Source: Thermoplasmatota archaeon (GTDB lineage Archaea; Thermoplasmatota; Penumbrarchaeia; Penumbrarchaeales; Penumbrarchaeaceae). From it: a DNA stretch of 7,390 nucleotides. The DNA lies in NCBI GenBank assembly GCA_030595585.1, contig JAUVCY010000083.1:1-7390 (forward strand), written 5' to 3'. The position numbers and the translations under genes were made by a program. The notes under the pieces were generated by a model. The model saw only the letters and a program-made list of their open reading frames with translations. It was not told where the DNA came from and searched no databases. Below, piece after piece: positions 1 through 4,666 of this stretch (positions within the stretch are counted from its first letter, which is position 1; the number at the start of each line of letters is the position of its first letter).

Positions 1-4
1 GGGC

Positions 5-12
5 GGAGGTGA
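5..12 (+). promoter_or_regulatory. Shine-Dalgarno site of the SbcC/Rad50 gene
   Basis: GGAGGTGA lies four bases before the ATG at 17, a near-perfect match to the archaeal 16S anti-Shine-Dalgarno sequence. The frame is open upstream of this ATG, but the site decides for the ATG at 17. The start codon sits in an ATGA context (TGA at 18-20 in another frame), and a TGA also occurs at 10-12. Either could be the end of an upstream co-transcribed gene, but too little upstream sequence is visible to tell. Confidence 0.8.
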
Positions 13-16
13 GCAG

Positions 17-3000
17 ATGAAACCCTCCTGGCTTGAGATGGAGAACATAGGCCCCTTCGTAAAGAGGACCAGGGTGGACCTTGATTCCATAGAGGAGGGT
101 GGGCTGTTCCTGATCAGCGGGCCCACAGGGTCCGGTAAGAGCTTCATCTTCGATTCGATATGTTATGCCCTGTACGGGAAGACCCCTTCGGGCAGGGATA
201 AGAACCTTCGATCGGACCACGCTCCCATCGGGGAGGACCCCATCATCAGGTTCTGCTTCCAGGTGGGGGATATCAGGTATCTGGTGGAGAGGACCCTGGA
301 GGCCCCCAGAAAAAGCGGAGGGACCACCAATATACCGGAGAAGGCGTCCCTTGTGAAGTTGATCCCCGACGGCTCGGGAGGATACGGCAAAGAGGTTGTG
401 GCCTCGAAGAAAAGCGATGTGAAAGTTGAGGTGACCAGGATACTGGGACTTGAGATGGAGCAGTTCTCCAGGGTGATGATGATCCCTCAAGGGGAGTTCA
501 GGGAGCTTCTAAGGGCGGATACGGATAAACGAGAGGTGCTGCTTCGTCAGCTCTTCAATTCACTTCTGTACAAGGATATCACCGATTCCATCGACAGCAG
601 GTCAAAGAAGCTCTTCAATAAGATCAAGGTGGAGGGGACCAGGAAGGATACGTTGGTGGACACCATAGTCGAGAAGCTGATGCTTGATGGTGGACCCGGT
701 GAAGGCGTGATGTTCAATGAGTGGTCATCAGATGTGGTGTCGAACCTGGATGAGAGCTTCAGGGAGGTGTTGAAGGTTGAGGCCGAAAAGAAGATCGTCT
801 GGGAGTCCGTTTTGAAAGGCCTTGAGATAGCAAGGACCGCTTACAGGATAAATACAGAACTTGAGAAGTCGAAGAGGAGAAGAAAGGAGCTGGGAGTCAT
901 CCAGAAGGAGGAGATCGAAAAGATATCCTCCGTTCTCGATCTGAACGGAAAGGCCCAGAGGCTCCGCCCGGACCTTGAGAGGCTTGATGGATTGACGAGA
1001 GACAGGTCAGACCTCGATCTGGATGTCAGGGAGCTGGCCGGTCAACACGAGAAGGTTGAAAACGATTTCAATGAGGTGAAGGAGAGGTCCAGGCGGGAGC
1101 TGCCGATCAAGCAGAAGGGGCTGGAAGAGGAGAGGAACAGGATCGCTTCGCTTGAGGCGATCTTTCCCAGGGTCCAGGAGATGAGCGCTCTCAAGGCGGA
1201 ACAAAACGGAAAGGAGGAGGACTTGGTCAAGCTGGTAAAGAAGCGGTCCGGGATACTGGACACGAAGAGGGTGAACCAGGAGAAGCTGGTGTCGATCAAA
1301 AAAGAGCTTGATGGGTTGGGGGAGAAGGAAGACATGGTGAAGCTCTCCCAGCTGTTGAGCGCGGGAAATGACCTTGTGGGCATCCTGAACCAGATCCTTG
1401 ATAGAGGATCCCAAATCCAGAAGCTTGATGAACGCAGGAAGGAGCTTGAAGTGAGGGTAAAGAAACAAAAGGAGCAGGTTCTATCCCTCGGAAAGAGGAG
1501 GGAGGGGTCCATCGCGGGGGAGCTTGCAAGTGCGCTGGAAACAGGCAAGGAGTGTCCCGTGTGCGGGTCTCCCGATCACCCCTCACCCCGTCCCCCCTCG
1601 GAGGACGACATCTCCCTGGAGGATCTGCAGAAGGAAACGTCCAGGCTGCAGGAGCTCTTATCGGACCTCGATCCGATCAAGATGGACCTCAATACCCTGG
1701 AGACCTCCAGAAAGGAGCTATTTGAGAGGCAGAAGGAGATCGCGACGGTATATCCGGAGTACGTGGGAATGGATGCCTCCCATGTCAGGAGGGCCGTTGA
1801 TGACCTGGACAGGAAAAGGACCCTTCTGGAACGGAGGGACAGGAGGGAGATGGAGCTCACCAGGGAAAAGGACCTCATCTCCAGTGAGCTGGAGAGCTCA
1901 ATAAAGAACGAGGCCCCCTTGGGAGAGGGCATCAGCAAGCTGAGAATTGAGGTTCAGGGGATCACCTCCAGGCTTGAGGAGAGGGTGTCCACGTTCAAGG
2001 GGCTTGAGATAGACCTCGAGGCAAAGGACCCGGCCTTGAAGCTGAGAGCGACGATATCGGAGCTGAAAGAAAAGGAAGTAAAACTATCACTTGAGATCAA
2101 AGAGAGGTCCGAAAAGGTAGAGGAGATGTCCGGAAAGCTCATCGTGATCAGGGAGAAATTGAAGTTGAAGAGGGAGAACCTGGGGCAGACCGCAAAGAGG
2201 CTGGAGGAGACCGTATCCTCGATAGGTTCAAAACTTCAGAAGCTGAACACGGATGGATTGGGGGACGTTGAGGATCTCCGGAAAGCACTACTTGATGAGA
2301 GCAGGGAACGGGAATTCACCCGGAGGGTGGAGGAGTTCAAAAGGGAGAAGATCCAAGTGCAAAGCTCCATAGAGGCCCTTCAGAAGAACTTCAAGGAGCT
2401 GGGGGAGGGGACAAAGCCCCCCACACAGGAGGAGTTGGAAAAGGTCCAGGAGGAGGAGGCAAGGTCTAAGATGGAGTGGCAGGTGGCCACACAGAGGAAG
2501 GCAACGGCCGAAAGCGACCTGAAATGGACCAGAGGGCAGCTGGAGAAGGTTGAGAAAACCTCCGAGGGGATCCAGGAGATGGAGAAGGTTCAGAAAGTGG
2601 TGGGAAGGCTTTCCATGCAGGTGAAGGGGCTGAGTAATCCCAGAATGAGTTTGGAGAGGTTCTTCCTGGCACAGAGGTTCGAGGAGGTGCTCATATCGTC
2701 CAATGTCAGGTTGAAGGTGCTGTCAGGGGGACGGTTCCTGCTTCGGAGGGCGGATGACGCCGAGAGGGGGAAGAGGGCGAAGGTTGGACTGGACCTGAAC
2801 GTATATGATAATTACACGGGGAAGGAGAGGCCCGCAAATACGCTCAGCGGCGGACAGATGTTCCTGTCGTCTCTGGCGCTTGCTCTTGGTCTTGCTGATG
2901 TTGTTCAGTCCAGGTCGGGGGGGATACGAATGGACGCGTTGTTCATAGACGAGGGGTTCGGCTCTCTTGATGATGAGACGCTTCAGACCGCTTTGAAGGT

Positions 3001-3127
3001 GTTATCCGAGCTTAGAGAGGGGAGAATGGTGGGAGTGATATCTCACGTCGGGGAGCTGAAGAGGCAGATAAGAAGCGGGTTCGAGGTGGTTCCAAGTCCG
3101 ACCGGGTCCGTTGTTCGGAGGATATAG
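17..3127 (+). CDS. sbcC: SbcC/Rad50-type DNA double-strand-break repair ATPase
   Basis: This is an SMC-like ABC ATPase of 1036 residues, complete, of the SbcC/Rad50 family. The N-terminal lobe carries Walker A GPTGSGKS (35-42) and a Q-loop in MMIPQGEF (Q158). Two long Glu/Lys/Arg/Leu-rich coiled-coil arms (about 180-500 and 530-870) flank a zinc hook CPVC (C513, C516), almost exactly at mid-length. The C-terminal lobe has signature LSGGQ (943-947), Walker B with D978-E979, D-loop GSLDD (982-986) and switch H1010. All motifs are intact, so it should be active. Family members pair with the Mre11/SbcD nuclease to tether and process DNA ends in the cytoplasm/nucleoid. No Mre11 gene is in the window; it would be expected just upstream, given the operon-like start, but that is inference. 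The ALALGLADVVQ-type context after the signature is closer to SbcC than to classical archaeal Rad50, so the naming is open between the two. Confidence 0.95.
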   Translation: MKPSWLEMENIGPFVKRTRVDLDSIEEGGLFLISGPTGSGKSFIFDSICYALYGKTPSGRDKNLRSDHAPIGEDPIIRFCFQVGDIRYLVERTLEAPRKSGGTTNIPEKASLVKLIPDGSGGYGKEVVASKKSDVKVEVTRILGLEMEQFSRVMMIPQGEFRELLRADTDKREVLLRQLFNSLLYKDITDSIDSRSKKLFNKIKVEGTRKDTLVDTIVEKLMLDGGPGEGVMFNEWSSDVVSNLDESFREVLKVEAEKKIVWESVLKGLEIARTAYRINTELEKSKRRRKELGVIQKEEIEKISSVLDLNGKAQRLRPDLERLDGLTRDRSDLDLDVRELAGQHEKVENDFNEVKERSRRELPIKQKGLEEERNRIASLEAIFPRVQEMSALKAEQNGKEEDLVKLVKKRSGILDTKRVNQEKLVSIKKELDGLGEKEDMVKLSQLLSAGNDLVGILNQILDRGSQIQKLDERRKELEVRVKKQKEQVLSLGKRREGSIAGELASALETGKECPVCGSPDHPSPRPPSEDDISLEDLQKETSRLQELLSDLDPIKMDLNTLETSRKELFERQKEIATVYPEYVGMDASHVRRAVDDLDRKRTLLERRDRREMELTREKDLISSELESSIKNEAPLGEGISKLRIEVQGITSRLEERVSTFKGLEIDLEAKDPALKLRATISELKEKEVKLSLEIKERSEKVEEMSGKLIVIREKLKLKRENLGQTAKRLEETVSSIGSKLQKLNTDGLGDVEDLRKALLDESREREFTRRVEEFKREKIQVQSSIEALQKNFKELGEGTKPPTQEELEKVQEEEARSKMEWQVATQRKATAESDLKWTRGQLEKVEKTSEGIQEMEKVQKVVGRLSMQVKGLSNPRMSLERFFLAQRFEEVLISSNVRLKVLSGGRFLLRRADDAERGKRAKVGLDLNVYDNYTGKERPANTLSGGQMFLSSLALALGLADVVQSRSGGIRMDALFIDEGFGSLDDETLQTALKVLSELREGRMVGVISHVGELKRQIRSGFEVVPSPTGSVVRRI

Positions 3128-3144
3128 TTAATTTGAAGGAACGT

Positions 3145-3182
3145 AAGGGGAGATCTCCCGGGTACAAGGAGATCGTCCCCTT
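3145..3182 (+). terminator. Strong bulged hairpin after the sbcC stop
   Basis: A stem of 14 base pairs (3145-3158 with 3168-3182) is interrupted by one bulged G at 3175 and closed by a 9-nt loop (3159-3167). It starts 18 nt after the sbcC stop codon. The left arm includes the 12-bp palindrome GGGAGATCTCCC (3148-3159). A loose T-rich stretch (around 3189-3203) follows. The position fits a 3'-end stabilising or terminating structure. Archaeal termination relies mainly on oligo-T, and no clean T-run follows, so the terminator call is uncertain. Confidence 0.45.
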
Positions 3183-3306
3183 CTGTGAAAGTTTGCTCAT
3201 TTTCCATGCGGCCCCCAATCGATATCTGATCTAACAGCTCCTCTGTTCAATTGTCATCACCAGGAGTGTCCTCTATCCGATATGCAGATCATCCTCGAAT
3301 TTTATA

Positions 3307-3341
3307 ATAGTGATAAATGGTATCATACCATTTTGCACTAT
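3307..3341. repeat. 35-bp near-perfect palindrome
   Basis: Two 17-bp arms (3307-3323 and 3325-3341) are complementary at 15 of 17 positions around a single central C at 3324. The core AAATGGTAT-C-ATACCATTT is perfect over 9 bp on each side. It lies 25 bp beyond the stop of the reconstructed HEPN gene and between convergent transcription units, so a bidirectional transcription terminator is the simplest reading. A protein-binding site or the scar of a mobile element are alternatives. It shares no obvious sequence with the element at 3479-3663. Confidence 0.6.
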
Positions 3342-3365
3342 ATTGATGTTCCACAATGAAATATC

Positions 3366-3476
3366 TCAGTTCTTTAAGCCTCTCTGAATAAGTGGTTTCA
3401 GATCCTTATTGATGATGATATCCACGACCTGGATCGTCGATGTGATCTCCTCACGATCATATTCATCTGTGCCTGG
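3366..3476 (-). pseudogene. Detached C-terminal fragment of the HEPN gene
   Basis: Read on the minus strand, this stretch gives 36 residues beginning PGTDEYDREEITSTIQ, continuing as an amphipathic helix, and ending in TGA at 3366-3368. It has no start of its own. It matches what the C-terminus of a HEPN protein should look like: an acidic D-R-E-E helix start after an R-Y-P loop, then a helix of about 25 residues. It is separated from the N-terminal part by the insertion element. Joining the two at the CTGGAT repeat restores one frame of 130 aa, within the usual size of small HEPN proteins. It is unlikely to be translated now. The frame reconstruction is read directly; the family assignment is by pattern. 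Confidence 0.8.
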
Positions 3477-3477
3477 A

Positions 3478-3644
3478 TCCCAACTTTGACAGTTCTAATA
3501 TGATCTGAGGGAAGTCAATTTTGGGAGAAGCCTCGCTTTGACATCCATCTGTATCCCAACTTTGATAGATCCCAACTTTGATAGATCTAATCTAATCTGA
3601 GCCTCTCAATGTTGGGAGAAGCCTCACTTTAACACTCATCTGTA
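3478..3644. repeat. Imperfect tandem repeat inside the insertion element
   Basis: A unit of about 75 bp occurs twice (3478-3553 and 3570-3644). Both copies start TCCCAACTTTGA, contain a TTGGGAGAAGCCTC block in the middle and end CATCTGTA. Between them lies an extra 16-bp partial copy, TCCCAACTTTGATAGA (3554-3569), repeated exactly at 3570-3585. Each unit also holds its own inverted pair, TCCCAACTTTGA against TCAATTTTGGGA (3515-3526) or TCAATGTTGGGA (3606-3617). The element thus appears to have grown by duplication of a small foldback unit. It is not a CRISPR array, because there are no regular unique spacers. Confidence 0.8.
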
Positions 3645-3663
3645 CCTGTACGTTAAAGTTAGG
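3479..3663. mobile_element. 185-bp MITE-like insertion element disrupting the HEPN gene
   Basis: The element has terminal inverted repeats CCCAACTTTGAC (3479-3490) and CCTAACTTTAAC (complement of 3652-3663), matching at 10 of 12 bases. It is flanked by the direct repeat CTGGAT at 3473-3478 and 3664-3669, which looks like a 6-bp target-site duplication. Excising the element plus one repeat copy (191 bp, not a multiple of three) restores an uninterrupted HEPN frame. No open reading frame is carried, so it would need a transposase in trans. Each end can fold into a hairpin: left arm 3478-3489 with 3515-3526, right arm 3621-3633 with 3652-3664. I cannot assign it to a known insertion-sequence family. 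A short archaeal MITE is the best description. Confidence 0.78.
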
Positions 3664-3949
3664 CTGGATATCTTGGAAGATTATAGCGGATCAAAATAGA
3701 GTTGATATTTCTGCACTTCTTGTCTCCAAGGACATCTCGATAGTATCTGCCCAGCAGACCACCGACGTTGTGTGTGATTATCGGCCCTTGTATCCTGATC
3801 ATGAGGGTGGCTTTGATCGAGAGTTCCAATGCGTGGATGGCATTGAAAAGTGCCGGTTCCAGCAGATCGTTCTCGATGTTCAGTTTTGCAGCTTCCAGAT
3901 AAACGTCGCTCAGGTCGAGATGCTCGTGTATCTCCTCATCTCTTCCCAT
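3659..3949 (-). CDS. HEPN-domain protein, truncated by an insertion (N-terminal part)
   Basis: The 96-residue frame has the helical HEPN pattern: a first helix with YLEAAKLNIEN (17-27), a second with ALFNAIHALELSIKATL (33-49), a T-H-N-V-G-G-L-L segment (59-66) and an R-Y-N-L-P-R-Y-P loop (88-95). It then stops at TAA (3659-3661), which lies in the terminal repeat of the insertion element. About 35 C-terminal residues are missing and lie at 3366-3476. HEPN partners of MNT proteins are often RNase toxins or the modified partner in toxin-antitoxin pairs. The usual catalytic R-X4-6-H is not evident here, even in the reconstructed protein, so an RNase role is doubtful. The start (ATG at 3947-3949) overlaps the MNT gene by 40 bp and follows a GGAGG, so translation is coupled. 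The product probably misfolds or is inactive. Confidence 0.8.
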   Translation of the reverse strand: MGRDEEIHEHLDLSDVYLEAAKLNIENDLLEPALFNAIHALELSIKATLMIRIQGPIITHNVGGLLGRYYRDVLGDKKCRNINSILIRYNLPRYPA

Positions 3950-4605
3950 ATACCGCCGCCCCCTCCGTTCCCATCGTATATGATGACTCCCGTTGTCCTG
4001 ATCTCATCTGCAAACGCACTTCTCTCCTCTTTCAGTTCGTCGAATTCCTTGAACTGAGGAGATATCCTGTAATGGAGTTTATAAGAGATGTCAGCGAGGA
4101 GGTTGATGAATGTATCTCTCTCCTTTTTCGCCCATTTCTCCCCGAGAAATACAAGGTCCATATCGCTTTTCTTCGTCTCCGCACCTTCTGCGGCCGAACC
4201 GAAGAGGATGATGTAAAGGCCTTTTGACAGGTTGGGGATTTCGTCTATCATTTCAATTATTTTTATCATATCATCATGTGCAAGTTGGCCCTTGATCTGG
4301 TTCAGCAGTGGATATGACGTGTTCATTGGTCTATCAGATGTGAAATTGAGGGCCATTATCCTTTCAGGGTCTATGGATAACTGATAATTGAACGGAAGCA
4401 GTCGGTACCTGGCCTCCCGTCCTTTTCTGGTTTTGATTACTTCTTTCTCGATCACGCCCATTTCGATCAGGTCGGAGAGATATCTCTGCTGTAGAGTGGG
4501 TTTTGAGATCTCAAGGGATATGGACAGCTCGGTAAGCGATCGGTCCACTGGCAGCAGCTCGTTTATTATCCTGAACGCAACCGGCCTGAATAGGTTCCAA
4601 TACAT
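3910..4605 (-). CDS. Winged-helix + minimal nucleotidyltransferase (MNT) fusion, HEPN partner
   Basis: The intact 231-residue protein has two parts. Residues 1-70 form a winged helix-turn-helix: SLTELSISLEISKPTLQQ (23-40) is the helix-turn-helix and the basic K-T-R-K-G-R-E-A-R-Y-R segment (58-68) is the wing. Residues about 105-210 are a Pol-beta-type nucleotidyltransferase: ILFGSAAEG (133-141) gives G136-S137, followed by the metal-binding pair D148-M-D150. The family transfers nucleotides, and in MNT/HEPN pairs the MNT protein is the antitoxin that modifies or neutralises HEPN. The winged helix suggests that it also represses its own promoter, where a 14-bp palindrome covers the TATA box. 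The last 20 residues hold a five-glycine run (214-218) and overlap the HEPN start. It should be active although its partner gene is broken. Confidence 0.88.
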   Translation of the reverse strand: MYWNLFRPVAFRIINELLPVDRSLTELSISLEISKPTLQQRYLSDLIEMGVIEKEVIKTRKGREARYRLLPFNYQLSIDPERIMALNFTSDRPMNTSYPLLNQIKGQLAHDDMIKIIEMIDEIPNLSKGLYIILFGSAAEGAETKKSDMDLVFLGEKWAKKERDTFINLLADISYKLHYRISPQFKEFDELKEERSAFADEIRTTGVIIYDGNGGGGGIWEEMRRYTSIST

Positions 4606-4617
4606 ATTATCTTATTA

Positions 4618-4637
4618 GCATATATGCTTATAAGCAT
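4618..4637 (-). promoter_or_regulatory. Leaderless TATA promoter with overlapping palindromic operator
   Basis: On the minus strand the box CTTATAAG begins 29 bases before the MNT start codon at 4605. This puts transcription initiation at or very near the ATG, and no Shine-Dalgarno sequence precedes it, so the transcript is probably leaderless. The box is the centre of a perfect 14-bp palindrome, ATGCTTATAAGCAT (4624-4637). A second perfect palindrome, GCATATATGC (4618-4627), overlaps it. A dimeric winged-helix protein binding here would block TBP, which suggests autorepression by the MNT fusion. The promoter is well supported by position; the operator role is inferred. Confidence 0.65.
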
Positions 4638-4666
4638 GTCGGTGCATAAATGGGATGTCTCTCCGA

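Larger units (their letters stand above)
3128..3365. other. Non-coding gap between convergent genes
   Basis: No credible open reading frame is seen on either strand between the sbcC stop and the end of the detached HEPN fragment. The sequence is visibly more AT-rich than sbcC. It holds the hairpin at 3145-3182, a small inverted repeat AACAG-CTCCT-CTGTT (3233-3247), and the palindrome at 3307-3341. No tRNA or other recognisable RNA gene is seen. Confidence 0.6.

Noticed and set aside
1007..1938. Several minus-strand open frames of 96-168 aa inside sbcC
   Set aside because: They are Ser/Leu/Pro-rich antisense shadows of the Glu/Lys/Arg-rich coiled-coil codons, which yield few stops on the opposite strand.
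3304..3312. TATA-like sequence TTTATAATAG as a promoter for a plus-strand gene
   Set aside because: No plausible plus-strand coding or RNA gene follows; the only nearby ATG (3358) opens an 11-codon frame.
3478..3644. Possible CRISPR-like array of TCCCAACTTTGATAGA repeats
   Set aside because: The copies are irregularly spaced, occur in both orientations, and two are directly abutting with no spacer. The pattern fits internal duplication of a foldback element, not repeats and spacers.
3659..3949. A naturally short 96-aa HEPN protein
   Set aside because: The stop lies inside an inserted element flanked by a 6-bp duplication, and the missing C-terminal helix is found intact on the other side in a frame restored by excision.
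3770..4227. Plus-strand open frames opposite the HEPN/MNT genes (95 and 125 aa)
   Set aside because: They are antisense to clear domain-bearing genes, have biased low-complexity composition and show no family pattern.
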